A program made the position numbers and the translations under genes. A stretch of DNA of 23,500 nucleotides from Neocallimastix lanati (nom. inval.) (taxonomy: Eukaryota; Neocallimastigomycota; Neocallimastigomycetes; Neocallimastigales; Neocallimastigaceae), in contig JACVTC010000039.1 in assembly GCA_016946835.1 (NCBI GenBank), forward strand, positions 932,501 to 956,000, written 5' to 3'. Positions 1 through 12,559 of the stretch are shown here, one piece after another. The notes below the pieces were generated by a model. That model made no database searches and was not told where the DNA came from. It was given only the letters and a program-made list of their open reading frames with translations. Positions within the stretch are counted from its first letter, which is position 1. Each line of letters starts with the position of its first letter.

Positions 1-174
1 GAAAAAATTAAAGAAAAAATTATGAATGAATCTGATGAATTAACATTAGATCAAAATAATGAATCTTCGACTACAGTAGGAATAATATCTAAAGATGATC
101 CATTATTTAAACAATTTTTATCTTGGAGAAAAATTTGTAAAACAATATTAAAACCATCGTCTTCTATTATATAG
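1..174 (+). CDS. 3' end of an unidentified protein-coding gene (partial)
   Basis: Reading frame 1 is open from the first base to a TAG at 172-174, giving 57 residues. It includes DPLFKQFLSWRKICKTIL and ends in KPSSSII. Base composition (tcg, gta, tgg codons) is clearly richer than the DNA that follows, as expected for a real terminal exon. The peptide is acidic and Asn-rich at first, then basic with a Trp. I do not recognise the family. The gene runs off the left edge, so its start, length and function cannot be judged. A 38-A genomic run begins 34 bases after the stop. Confidence 0.6.
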   Translation, partial: EKIKEKIMNESDELTLDQNNESSTTVGIISKDDPLFKQFLSWRKICKTILKPSSSII

Positions 175-205
175 AATTTAACATTTATTTAATTTATTTT
201 ATATC

Positions 206-208
<3 letters not shown>

Positions 209-246
<38 letters not shown>
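209..246. repeat. Genomic poly(A) run, 38 A
   Basis: Uninterrupted A run 34 bases after the stop of the partial upstream gene. It is seen directly and is typical of the intergenic DNA here. The gene before it cannot be called a retrocopy on this basis, because similar runs occur throughout the window. Confidence 0.95.
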
Positions 247-247
<1 letters not shown>

Positions 248-1871
248 AATAATTCAAATTAAATTATATTTAATTAGAATTATATATTAAAAAAGGAAAC
301 AAAAAAAAATTTTTTTATAATATTTTATAACACACATTAATATTTATTTTTTGAATATTTATTAAAATACAAATATATATTTTATCATAATATATAATTA
401 TTTATTTATTGATACTGAAATATATATATATATTTTTTTATAGATAATGAAAGTTCAATTTTATATTCTCTCGTTAAATTATCAATTGATAAATATCACA
501 AAAATTTTTAATGCAAATTAATAAATTAAACAAATAAATATAAATCAATATTTTCATATCTTTTTATTTTATTTTTATTTATATATTTATTTTATTTTAT
601 TTTTTTATTTTATTTTATTTTATTTTTATTTGTATTTTTATTTTTTTTTTTTTATATAATTTTAAAATTTTTAAATATATAGAAGTTATAATATTAATTA
701 TATGAAGTTATAAAATATTATATTTTTGAGGTATTCTAAATAGATTATGCATATTTTATGATATCAGGTAGTTATTAATATATTAATGGTTTTAATAATC
801 ATTCAATAATATTTTAAATATTTTTGAACCATTTCTATTTGATCATAACTCTTGAATTTATAAAAAAAATTTTTTTTTTTTTAAATGTTACTATAAATAA
901 TAAATTATCTATTTATTTATTTATTTAATTATTTATTATTAAATTGTAATAATAAAATAGACATAAATATAAACTATAAATTCCAGTTTACATAGTTTTA
1001 TGTAATTAACATAATAGTAACACGTGTCACAATCAAGGGTGGACCATTCATTAATTAAAAAATAAAAATATTATATATATATATACATTTAAAAAATAAT
1101 TAAATATGAGAAATAAAAAGTAAAGAAAACAGAATAATATTTATAATATTAAAGATAAAAGATAATTAATAATATTGTTATAAAAAAGACGACTAAATAA
1201 TATTTTTTTTTTTTTAGAAAAAAATTAAATTAATATAAAATTGTCCTTTCATTTTATAAAAATCAGTTTTATGTTTATAAATTATTAATAGTGTAAACAA
1301 TTTAAAAGTTGATATATTAAACATTTATTTAAAAAAATTTGAAAAAAAAAAAAAAATTGATATAAATAAAAGAAACATTTAAACATTTCAATAATTATAG
1401 AAATATATATCAAACCAATTACTAAAATAATAATATTGATAGCTAAAATTTGTTGTTATATTGTTTTTCTAAAAGATTTTTAAAGAATTGTTCAATAATT
1501 CAATATTTAAAAAAATTTTTTTTTTCCAAACTTCTAATAAATCAATTAATAAAATAAAAATTTCATTTTTATTAATTATTATATTTATAATTTAACTATT
1601 AATTATATTATATGTATATTAAAATTATATATTTATATTCTATTATTATAACTTTATATCATTTATTTGTTATTATAATAATTTATTATATAAATTTTAT
1701 TTCCTTTGAAATATTAAAATTATACATAATATATTTTAATACAAAATCTTATATTTTAATTCTTTAACTATATATAAATATAAATATATATATATAAATA
1801 TATATAAATATTTTTTTTAAAAAAAATATATTATATTATATTATTATTAATTTACATAAAGTAAACTTATT

Positions 1872-1873
<2 letters not shown>

Positions 1874-1912
<39 letters not shown>
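1874..1912. repeat. Genomic poly(T) run, 39 T
   Basis: Uninterrupted T run about 475 bases upstream of the PP2A scaffold start codon. Long dA:dT tracts are known to exclude nucleosomes, so a promoter role is possible, but such tracts are common across this window. Confidence 0.95.
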
Positions 1913-1916
<4 letters not shown>

Positions 1917-2387
1917 AATAAAGTGTCAAGCTAAAGCGAAAAAAATAAAAAGTATTGTCTATAAAAGTACTTTATAATAAATATATGTTAATTGAAAGAT
2001 TGAAAGATTATTACTTTTATTATTATTATTATTATTTTATATTTTGTTGCTACCTAATATTTTAAATTAATATTTAAAAAATAAATAAAAATTAAAAATA
2101 TAAATAAGAAAATGCAAATATATTATATAAAGAATTAAAAAATAAAAACGTCTTTAAGTTATATAATTTATTTTTGTTACTATAATTTTTTTTATTATTA
2201 TTACTATTATAAATTTATAAATAATTGTGTATTTAAATAATAATTAATAAATATTTTTTTTATTTATATAAATATATAAATATTATAAAAATTAAATTTC
2301 TATTATTAAAAAACTAAATGTCAATAAAATATACAAATGAAAATAAATAAATAAATAAGGAATTTTTTCGAATAATTAAAAAAAAAT

Positions 2388-4168
2388 ATGAATCCAGAAG
2401 AAGAAGTTAATTCACTTTATCCAATTGCAGTTTTAATTGATGAATTAAAACACGACGATGTTTCATTAAGATTAAATGCAATTCGTAATTTAACAACCAT
2501 CGCGTCTGCTTTAGGTGTTGAAAGAACAAGGGAAGAATTAATTCCTTTCCTTGATGGTAAAATTAATAATATTTTAAATATACTTTATATTTTAAATCAA
2601 TATTATTATCATTATTGTTATTATTATTATTTTTCTTTTATTATTATTATTTAGCAACATCATAAAAAATAATGCCAATAATTTTTTTAAAGATATTTTT
2701 TAAAATTTAATTATTATTTATATAATTGAATTTCAGTATCAGAAGAGTTAAAATCAAATATATATTAAAAACAAAATAAAATAAACTAATATATATAATG
2801 GAAATTTTAAAAATATTAATATTAATAGAAACTTGTTTAAAAACAAAATTAATTGATGGACAGTACATAAATGAATCATATTAATTAATAATAATATATA
2901 ATTCTAGATTTATTGTAATCTCAATTCATATATATATATTTATAATATTTGATTTTACTAGCTTTTTCTTTAAAAAAAAAAAAAAGGATTTAAGTAAAAA
3001 TAATAACATCAAGCTCTTTTAATTTAAAGAAAAAAAAAAAGAAAAACAAAAAATATATTTTACTATTTTATAATATTTTTATTGTCAAAATAATTTAATT
3101 TCATTATCAAAAATTGATATTATATTAATAAAATAAATAAATAAAGCTATTAAAAAAAAGAAATAAAATTAAATTTTAATAAAAAATTAATAAATATTCA
3201 TTAATATTAATTACTTAATCACAGAACGATTTAAAGAATATATAAAAAAGATATTTAAATAAATATCCATGTATAACAATATATGTACTTATTTACAATA
3301 AAAAGAGTAATTAATCAAAAATTGTTTTTTAAATTTTTATATTGGATAAATAGAATCAATTGATGATGAAGATGAAGTTCTTTTAGCTCTTGCTGAAGAA
3401 TTAGGAAATTTAATTGATCATGTTGGTGGACCTGCTTATGCTCATTGTTTATTGTCACCTTTAGAAAATTTAGCTGCTGTTGAAGAAACTGTTGTGAGAG
3501 AAAAAGTAATATTTTCTTTTTTTTTTTAAAAAAAATCATTTTTATATATTAAAAGCAATATTTTAACAATAGTTTTATTAAATATTAATTATTTAATTAA
3601 ACAGTCTATTGAATCTTTATCAAAAATTGCACAAGTATTTTCTTCAGAACAAATTGAGAATCAATACATAAGTTTAATTAAAAGATTAACTAATGGTGAT
3701 TGGTTTACCAGTAGAACTAGTGCTTGTGGTTTATACGCCCCAATTTATAAAAAGTGTCAACCAAATACTCAAAATGAATTAAAGAAGTAAAAAATATATA
3801 TATATATATATATATTAAATTATTAATTAAAATTTATATATCGTAATATTTCTAATTTAAAATTATATATAAAAAAAATAATAATAATTAGATTATATGC
3901 TCAATTATGCAAGGATGATACACCAATGGTTCGTCGTGCTGCTACTACAAATATGGCTGTATGTTTTGATAATTTTTTTTTTTTACCTTTTTAAATTTTG
4001 AAATTAATATTTTTTTATATAAATTATATAAATTTTAAAATATACAATTTATATTATAAAAACTTCAGAAATTCGTTAAGGAAGTATCACAAGATAGCAT
4101 TATTAATGAATTTATTCCACTTTTCAAATTTTTATCTAAAGATGATCAAGTAAGAAATCATTTAAAGT

Positions 4169-4216
<48 letters not shown>

Positions 4217-5789
4217 ATTGCTATTATCATTATCATTATCATTATTATTATTTGCATATAAATAAGAAAAATATAAATTAAAAGATTTTATTAAATAATA
4301 TTCGAATTAGGATTCTGTAAGATTATTAACTGTCGAAGTATTTGTTTCAATCTTTGAAGTTTTATCCTTTGAAACTCATGGAAATCTTTTAGATGAAGAA
4401 TTAAGAGGATTATGTACAGATAGCTCTTGGAGAGTTAGATATATGGTTGCTGATAATTTAAATAAGGTAAAATAATAATTATTTTTAATATATAAAGATA
4501 TTATATAAGTATAATTATACATTAATATACTTAATTCAATTTAAAAAAAATATTAAATTAATATTATTAAAAAATAAAATATGACATAAAATTAAAGGTT
4601 GCAAATGTTGTTGGAGCTAAAACAATTCAAAATGAATTAGTTGATTATTTCATTAATTTCTTAAGTGATAACGAGCCAGAAGTTAGAACCGCTGCTTCAA
4701 CTCAAATATCTGGTTTCTGTGCTTTCATTTCAAAAGAAACTATTCTTAATAAGATTTTACCATGCTTAAAGAATTTAGTTACAGATTCATCACAACATGT
4801 TCGTGGTTCTTTAGCTCTTAATATTGGTGGCTTAGCACCATTATTAGGAAAAGAATCAACCATTGAGAATTTATTACCATTATTTTTACAATTATTAAAA
4901 GATGAAATTCCAGAAGTTCGTTTAAATATTATATCTAAATTAGATTTAGTTAATAAAGTTATTGGTATTGAATTATTATCTCAATCTTTACTTCCAGCTA
5001 TTGTTGAACTTGCTGAAGATAAGCAATGGAGAGTACGTTTAGCCATTATTGAACATATTCCATTATTAGCTAGTCAATTAGGTGTTCAGTTCTTTGATGA
5101 AAAACTTGGAAGTTTATGTATGTCTTGGTTAGGTGACTGTGTATATTCAATTCGTGAAGCTGCAACTGCAAATCTCAGAAAATTAACAGATGTCTTTGGT
5201 GTTGAATGGGCAAAAACCACTATTATTCCACAAATTATGGTATTTGCTCAACACACAAATTATTTATATAGAATGACAATGATTTTTGCAATTACAGTAA
5301 GTTTTTTTTTTTTTTTTTTAATAAAATATATATATATAATTATAAATTTTAATAATTAATATCAATATTTAATTTGTAATTATATTTTATAGACTTTAGC
5401 ACAAGCTTTAACTCCAGAAATGATCGCCGAAATAATAATTCCAACAATTGCAAACTTAGCTAATGATCCAATACCAAATATTAGATTTAATGTTGCAAAA
5501 TCATTCGAACAATTAATTCCATTAATGAAAAATCCAAAACTTCAAAAAGCTAAAGAAGAAATTGTAAAACCAACTTTAATGAAATTACATGAAGATACAG
5601 ATAATGATGTCAAATTTTTCGCAAATAGAGCTTTATCAATTGGTAATTATATATATATGTTAAATATAATGAAATATAAATAAAATAGTATATATATAAA
5701 TATATATATTTTTTTATAATAGTAACTAATATTATATTAATATTACAATTATCATTTTATTATTTATATACCTAGTTGATTCTGTATAA
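2388..5789 (+). CDS. PPP2R1A: PP2A scaffold subunit A (PR65, HEAT-repeat), nine exons
   Basis: Scaffold of the serine/threonine phosphatase PP2A: known family members stack about 15 HEAT repeats that hold the catalytic C subunit (C-terminal repeats) and a regulatory B subunit (N-terminal repeats). Exons by GT..AG and phase: 2388-2556, 3354-3505, 3605-3786, 3892-3958, 4069-4149, 4311-4466, 4598-5296, 5393-5642, 5776-5789. All junctions keep frame, and the total is 1770 nt, or 589 residues plus stop, equal to human PPP2R1A. Diagnostic segments are [75 protein letters not shown] and VRFNVAKS. The start follows an A-rich leader and gives the family N-terminus. Introns are 96-161 nt except the first (797 nt, nothing coding seen). 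The last exon has only four codons plus stop; reading through intron 8 would instead add 13 residues ending at 5683. Confidence 0.93.
4171..4211. repeat. ATA/AAT microsatellite inside intron 5 of the PP2A scaffold gene
   Basis: About 13 AAT-type triplets lie in the 161-nt intron 4150-4310, followed by a short imperfect ATC/ATT stretch. It is non-coding in the splice model. Length variation here would alter intron size only. Confidence 0.8.
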
Positions 5790-5790
5790 T

Positions 5791-5791
<1 letters not shown>

Positions 5792-5838
<47 letters not shown>
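5792..5838. repeat. Genomic poly(A) run, 47 A
   Basis: Uninterrupted A run starting two bases after the predicted PP2A stop codon. The gene has eight introns, so this is not a retrocopy tail. It would be part of the 3' UTR if transcribed. Confidence 0.95.
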
Positions 5839-5840
<2 letters not shown>

Positions 5841-6141
5841 GGTGAAAAAAAAAAAAAAAAAATAATAATAAATCAATAGAAATTAAATTAAAAAAAAAAA
5901 AAAAAAAAAAAATTATAAGAATTAACATTTTATTCAATTCAACTGAATAAAAATATAATAAAAAATTTTTTACAATTATATAAATATTTAAATTTTCATA
6001 TTAAAAAATGTTTTTAAAAGATATTTAAAAGATTTAACAGAAAAAAAAAAAAAAATAAATAAATAAAATAAAATATAATAAAACGAATTCAATTAAAACA
6101 ATTATATATATATATATGAAAAAAAATATATATATTAAAAT

Positions 6142-6173
<32 letters not shown>

Positions 6174-6212
6174 AACTCCTTTTGTAATAATCTAACAATA
6201 ATAAAAAAAAAA

Positions 6213-6244
<32 letters not shown>

Positions 6245-6430
6245 TAAATTAATAAAAAATTATGCTAATTAATAAATTTATAATGAGTTATTTATTTATT
6301 TTATTTTATTTTATTAATATGTATTGTTTATATATGATTAAAATGCAATTTTTTTTTTTTTTTTTACATCATGATTAATTATCTTTAAAGAAATTCTAAA
6401 ATAAAATATTTAAAATTAATGCCAGTAAAT

Positions 6431-6467
<37 letters not shown>

Positions 6468-6833
6468 AAAAAAAAAAATAAAATAAAATAAAATAAAATA
6501 AAAAAGAAAGAAAGGCTGTCAAATTTACAATCTTCTTTCAGTTTTAATTATTCAATTTAAAATAATAATAATAAAAAAACTTAATATAAATATATTAATT
6601 AAATCTAAAGAAATAAAAAATAAAAAATTAAAAAATAATATAATTAAAATAAAAATGAAAAATAAAATATAGATAATATATAGAAATTAAAAAAAAAATA
6701 ATACATTTTACTCTACTAAAAATGTTTAAAATAAAATCAAAATGTATATATTTAAATATTTTTTTCCCTTTATTAATATAAAGTATAAACAAAAAAAAAA
6801 AGTAATATAAATTTCATTATTTATTTAGTTTGC

Positions 6834-6836
<3 letters not shown>

Positions 6837-6881
<45 letters not shown>
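6837..6881. repeat. TTA/ATT microsatellite, about 15 copies
   Basis: A perfect triplet run in intergenic DNA, followed by three GTTTAT-type hexamers. Seen directly. Confidence 0.9.
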
Positions 6882-7128
6882 GTTTATGTTTATGTTTAAT
6901 CAAATTATATCTTTATTTTTATTAAAATTAAATTATTTATTGTTTGTTATAAGATAGAAAATAATAATATTAACTAAGATTAAGATTAGTAAAATTTTTG
7001 TTATATATAATTAAAATTTTAATTTTTCTTTCATTTTTTTAAATTAATTTAACAAAAAATAAAAAAATAAAATAAAATAAAATAAAATAATAAAATAAAA
7101 GAGAAAGAAAGAAATAATAATAATAATA

Positions 7129-7130
<2 letters not shown>

Positions 7131-7168
<38 letters not shown>
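7131..7168. repeat. Genomic poly(A) run, 38 A
   Basis: Uninterrupted A run in the intergenic region, after a short TAA repeat. No other role seen. Confidence 0.95.
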
Positions 7169-7170
<2 letters not shown>

Positions 7171-7380
7171 ATAAAATAAAAATAAAAATTATATATATAA
7201 ATAAAAAAAAATTTTAAATATATCTAATTATAAATTTTTAACAAATTATTTTTATAATGATATATATATAAATATATAATATGTAATGTATATAAAATAA
7301 TAAAAAAAAAAAAAAAAAATTAAAATGTCAATATATATATATATTTTTTCTTTTTTTATTACATTTTAGTAATTATAATT

Positions 7381-7903
7381 TTACCAATTCTTTAGAATAT
7401 TATTTCTTCTATATATAACATTTCGAGGTGGAATACCTTCAGAAATTGTATTTGACATTCTAAGAGAACTTGTTGAAGATGAATTATGAAATGCGAAAAG
7501 TATGTCATAATTTTCAATTGCCCATCTTACAAATGAACCCACTGTTCCCTCAGGAGCAACTGTTGCCATTTCAAAATCTTCTAATGGTTTACCGCTTTTA
7601 ACTAAATTTGGTGCCCATACAATAGCTAAATTATTGGCAGTCATTTTATTCGCTTCAGAATTTAAATGAACTTCCTTAAGTAATCTACAAATTTCGGCAA
7701 ATAATATTCGATTATTTGTTGGTATCTTATCTAGTATTTTTTCATTAATTTCAACAGCTAATTCTGATGGTTCAGTTTTATCTTTAATATTAGTATTGTT
7801 ATAATAATGTTTTTATATATTATAAATATATTAATTTATTATTAATTTATTATTAATTTATTATTTTTAGTATTAAAAAGAATTAATAAACATAAACCAT
7901 TTA

Positions 7904-7992
<89 letters not shown>

Positions 7993-9549
7993 AAAATAAA
8001 ATGAAAAAAAAAAAATTATTAATATTCTATTTTTTTTTTTTTTTTTTTTTAATATCACTTATAATTACAATTTATTTTTTTAAATTGTGGATATAATTCT
8101 GCAGGAAATATTGGGTCAGGTAATTCCCTTACAAATGTTTTTAGAATAACTGCTGCTAAATGTATATTATTTAATGATTGTATTGTAATATTTGCATTGC
8201 CAATATTATAAGCTTCTTTAACGGTTTTAATTAAATGCATTGATGGAGATCTTCTAAATAAGCCTTCTTCTTTTAATCCATTTTCAAGTAAAAATTCAAT
8301 AGCATCACTAACTATTTTTGGAATTCCATATTCTCCTTCATATCCCATTAATTGTTCTAATGGAACACCAAATACTGTTCCTGCATTTTCTATTGACTGT
8401 GAATCATCTTTTGAATCAGCTGTACTACTTAAATCACTAGAACTACTACTTGAGGATTCTATAATATTTTGATTACTCATTACTATTTTATCTAATTTAT
8501 GTCTTCTTTCATATCTTACATAATATTAATTTATGATAAATTTATTTATACATTTATATTAGTTTTTTCGTTATATAATATATTTTTAATGAAATATTTA
8601 AAAATAAAAAGATATTCTAATTTTTAGAAATTTACTCATATATTTTTAATGGTATAGTGATTTCATTATATGGTATATATCTACTTAATTGATTCAAGCA
8701 TTTTATCCATTTAATTTTCTTGCCAAATTTTGGACTTCATGATATGATGGTATTATATAGATTATTACTAAAATGATATCTTTAAAGATTATTATTATTT
8801 AAAATTATTATCATTATTATTCACCTTACAATTTTTGTAAAAGTTGCTACAAGTACTTTACTCCAAAATGATGGGTGAACTATATAAAGAACTTTTAAAT
8901 TCTTTTTAAAGCTTTATTATTATTATAAATAGTATATTTAATTATTTAAAATTATATTTTATATAAAATTATATTTTATATTTTATATTATTACATTATT
9001 AATTTATATATGTTAATTATAATGAATATAAATATTTACTTTCTATCCAATGTGTTATACATTTGAATTATCCATGACCACGAAGGCTTATAAACCATAT
9101 CACTACTAAATAGAACTAAAACATAATCATTTTTAACAATTGTTCTAAGATTCTTTACTATAAACCTTTTTTTTTTTTTTTTTGTTCGTTTATTTGTTTG
9201 TTTATTAAAATTATCATAAACATTTATTTTTGAAGTTTTAACTTTATTTGAATTTATTATATAAAATTTTTAATTGTATTATAAAACTTACTCTACTAAT
9301 GAATTATAATTTACTATCAGAGGGTCAGGTAAATTTGATAAATAGAAACTAATAATTTGACGATTCTTTGGATCTTTTCCTATATATTGAGTTACAAAAA
9401 CATTATTAAGCTATTATTACATTATTGAATATATTCATATCTATCATTATATATTAAAAATTATTTATATTTTTATTAAACAAACCTTTAGTAATTATTA
9501 AGTTTTTGTATACATTATTAAAAACGATTTCATTATTATTGAAATCCAT
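7381..9549 (-). CDS. Sec14/CRAL-TRIO plus RhoGAP protein (p50RhoGAP/ARHGAP1-like), seven exons
   Basis: Predicted GTPase-activating protein for Rho/Rac/Cdc42-type GTPases with an N-terminal lipid-binding-type Sec14 domain. Exons in transcript order: 9549-9486, 9379-9292, 9165-9040, 8911-8825, 8734-8636, 8514-8069, 7781-7381. Introns are 90-287 nt, all GT..AG, and every phase matches. The total is 1311 nt, or 436 residues, close to human ARHGAP1 (439). An in-frame TAG lies two codons before the ATG. Residues about 18-155 are Sec14-like: FKKNLKVLYIVHPSFWSK, PKFGKKI, ITIPLKIYE. A Ser/Asp-rich linker follows (about 167-200). RhoGAP spans about 203-420: FGVPLEQL, arginine finger near R242 in EEGLFRRS, LAAVILKTFVRELPDP, NKMTANNLAIVWAPNL. 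All key GAP residues are present. Intron 6 carries a long ATT run. Gene-finders would easily miss exons 1-5, which are 64-126 nt each. Confidence 0.87.
7904..7990. repeat. ATT microsatellite, 29 copies, in intron 6 of the Sec14-RhoGAP gene
   Basis: A perfect 87-bp triplet run (AAT on the transcribed strand) within the 287-nt intron 7782-8068. It creates a spurious poly-Ile reading frame on the minus strand. Being intronic, it is free to vary in length. Confidence 0.95.
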
Positions 9550-9760
9550 TATCTATTATATTAATCAAAAAAAAAAAATTATTTAATCAAAATGAAATTA
9601 GAATTTAAATTATGAAATTTGCTTTTATTATAAGTTATTCGTTTCCCGAGAATGAATATATAATTTTTTATATAATTTCTAAATTTTATTTTCTAATTTA
9701 TGTTTTAATAAATAATAAAAATAAAATAAATAAATAAGTAAAGAGATAAATAAATAATAA

Positions 9761-9795
<35 letters not shown>

Positions 9796-12122
9796 AAAGA
9801 AAGCAATAAAATAAGTGAAAATTAATTAGTTATCATTCTATAATTGTATACAACCTACTTTTTTTATGTTCTGAATTTTATTTATCAAAATTTTTATATT
9901 TACTAATTAAATAATGATGCTTCGTTGCTTATTTTTAATATATAATTATTTATATTATTAATGGTATAAATGATTTTCCATAACTTTTTAATTGTAAAAA
10001 TATTATTGTGTTTAATAATGTTTTAAAATTATAAATAAAAAATACATAAATAATTTTAAAATTGTTTTTTTTTTTTTTTTAAAGAAATGTTAATTTTATT
10101 TTCATTCGTTCTAAGATTTTTTGTTTTATATATTTCTTTTAAATACTATTTTTAATATTATATTAGTATAATTTATTTTATTGACTAAATTATTATAATT
10201 AAATTGTTGATTATAAATAGTTTATAATATAAAATTTATAATAAAAAAAAAATGAATCATAACTCTTTAAATTTATTATTTATATTTTTACTCCTCATAC
10301 TTTATTTCTTTGTTCTAATTTCTCTATTTTATACACATAAAATAAAATATTAAAAGAAAAGTACTAATGTATAGCAATAATAATAATATTATAATTACTG
10401 GTATAATAAAATAAATGGATAAAACAAAAATATAAAAAAAATAAAAAAGAAAAAAAGAAAAAGAATTATAATATTTTAATAAGATAAAACTATATTAAAT
10501 AAATAATTTAATTTATAATATTAATATAGTTTAAAAAAAATATATAATTTAAAATTTTATTTCTTATAAAAATTTATAAATAGTTACGGTTTGAAATAAT
10601 ATATTAATCAAAAGTTTTATATGCATGGTAACAAACAATAATAATATAAAATTTTTATTTCAAAACTGAAATATAAATTTTAAATGATAAGAAAAAAAAT
10701 AATAAATATGATTAATGATTTATTATGCATATTACAATTTATATGAATTAATTAATGTATATTAAATTTATTCATTTAAGAATAAAAATTTATTTAATAA
10801 ATCAATTATATATTTATTTATTATTTATATTTATTTATTAAATTTATTATTCTTTATTTTTTTCCAATAGTTTAACTAAAAATACAAAATTATTTAATAA
10901 TTAATAAAAATTAAGGTTTGATCATGTGTAAATATTTATCTTCATAATATTTATGGAAATATTTTTTTTTCTTTTAAAGTTAATTTTTTTATTTTATATC
11001 TTATAATTATTTTAAATCATAGAAACTTTAAATATATTAAAAATTAATAATAATATATATAATATCAAAATATGGATCAACCATCAAAAGCTTTTTTACT
11101 CTAGTTTTTTTTTTTTTTTTTTTTTTACTCTAAAGTTTTATTCCTTAAATCAATAATTCAAAAATGAATTTAGTATCAAATTGTAGCTTCAATAATACAA
11201 TTTATATAAAAATTGAGAAAAAAGATATTATATTTACATACTTTGAGTAATAAAAAAGTAGAATTACTAATACTTTATAAATATATTGATAATAATAAAA
11301 AAATTCAATATTATTTATTCACAAAAAAAAATATTATTAATAAATTAATGGGAAAAATTCAAATAATGAACCTAAACTTTATTTTGTTTTATTTTATTTT
11401 ATTTTTTTAATTAAAAAAAAATATATATATTAAAATGAAATATTTTTAAAATTATTTACTTTTAGTTTTATAAGTTAAAAAAAAAAAAAATAAAAATAAT
11501 TAAAATGAAATAATTTAAAATTACTTTGAATTTTTTCTTATCTTTTTCAATAAAGTAGATTTTTTATTATCTTTATCAATAAGGTAAAATTTCTAAATTA
11601 TGATTATTTATGCATTTTCACTAGAGATAATTAACATTATTGAAAAATAATAATTATTTATATATTTAATATTTTATAGTTCTAATTTATATTATGATAA
11701 ATTTCAATAAATATTATTAAATAAAGTTTATTCATAAACTAAAAAAAAAAAAAAAAAAAAAATACGATTATAAAATAATTACAATTATCATATACAACAT
11801 GGGTATATTCATGTAAATATTTTAATATTAATTTAATGAAGAATTATTCAATAATATATAATATTTATATATATTATTTTATCTACGACAATAGTACTAA
11901 TTTTTATTCTTAATAATTTTCACAAATCAATTTATATAAATACATTGCACTTTTTTATTTATCTTTTATTCCATTTCATTATTTTTATTATTGATCTCAT
12001 ATTACTTATATAACTCTAATAGAATAAAATACAATATACAAAATTCAAATAATAAAATTTTTTAATAATGTATTTTATTTGGTGTAATAAATATATATTA
12101 ATAATAAATTCAAAAGTTAAAT

Positions 12123-12157
<35 letters not shown>

Positions 12158-12559
12158 CACAACAGAGAAATATTAAATGATTACAGATGACATATAAAGA
12201 AGTTTTCTCATTTTTATATTATTTAATTTGAAGCTATAATACATTTTTTTCATGATAGAGAATGAATAATTTAATTCTTTTGAGTTAGAATAAAAAAAAA
12301 TGAGAGATTTAAAAAAAAAAACTAAATTTATATAAAATAAAAAAGATTATCTTAATCAAAAAATAAAATATAAATATTTTAAAAATGGAGTAGAATAAGA
12401 TAATAATATGTTACAATTGAAAAACTCAGAATTATTTTTAATTTATTTATTGCTTTTTTTTTTAAAAAAAAAATTTTTATTTAATTATAACTTTTTTTTT
12501 ATTTATTTTTTATTAAAAATTTTTATATATTTAAGGAATAATTAATAAAAAAAAGTGAT
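9550..12559. other. Long AT-rich region without a confident gene
   Basis: Three kilobases upstream of the Sec14-RhoGAP start. It contains AAAT repeats (about 9761-9796), a 22-T run (11105-11126) and an A run (12124-12153). Two weak coding-like scraps were seen: a 33-codon hydrophobic ORF at 10252-10353 and overlapping short frames around 11163-11404. Neither has a recognisable product. The Sec14-RhoGAP promoter should lie just above 9550, but no element can be told from background. Confidence 0.6.
10252..10353 (+). CDS. Possible 33-residue hydrophobic micro-ORF
   Basis: The ATG after an A-rich stretch (A at -3) opens 33 codons to TAA. The peptide begins MNHNSLNLLF, has one hydrophobic stretch at about residues 6-27 rich in Leu, Ile and Phe, and ends in a basic tail (THKIKY). 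That would make a single membrane segment or signal-like peptide. T-rich random DNA also encodes Phe/Leu/Ile, so chance is a strong alternative; the slight excess of C (ctc, ctc, ctt, cta) is the only hint of coding. Confidence 0.12.
   Translation: MNHNSLNLLFIFLLLILYFFVLISLFYTHKIKY

Larger units (their letters stand above)
175..2387. other. Intergenic AT-rich DNA, no gene seen
   Basis: About 2.2 kb separates the partial upstream gene from the PP2A scaffold gene. No frame on either strand gives convincing coding sequence. The region is made of A/T runs, short ATTT/TTTTA repeats and TA runs. The only clearly non-AT patch is around 1018-1050, which holds CACGTG (1021-1026) and GGACC (1041-1045). 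The PP2A promoter should lie here; no TATA or CAAT element can be separated from background. Confidence 0.6.
5790..7380. other. Convergent intergenic region of microsatellites, no gene seen
   Basis: This separates the 3' ends of the plus-strand PP2A gene and the minus-strand Sec14-RhoGAP gene. It holds a 47-A run (5792-5838) starting two bases after the PP2A stop, AAAT repeats (6433-6468), about 15 TTA triplets (6837-6881), AAAAT repeats and a 38-A run (7131-7168). No frame shows protein-like sequence. Both polyadenylation sites should be here, but AATAAA strings are too common to assign. Confidence 0.7.

Noticed and set aside
3315-3539. Minus-strand ORF of 74 codons
   Set aside because: It is the antisense of PP2A scaffold exon 2 (3354-3505) plus flanking intron.
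5792-5838. Poly(A) directly after the PP2A stop as evidence of a retrocopy
   Set aside because: The gene keeps eight introns and equal A runs occur at many non-genic places.
7873-8058. Minus-strand ORF with a run of Ile
   Set aside because: It is a translation of the intronic ATT microsatellite and adjoining T run.
11163-11410. Overlapping short frames with LRKKILYLHTLSNKKVELL, vaguely ankyrin-like
   Set aside because: Composition is not above background, no motif is convincing, and the frames stop quickly; chance Lys/Ile/Leu codons explain it.
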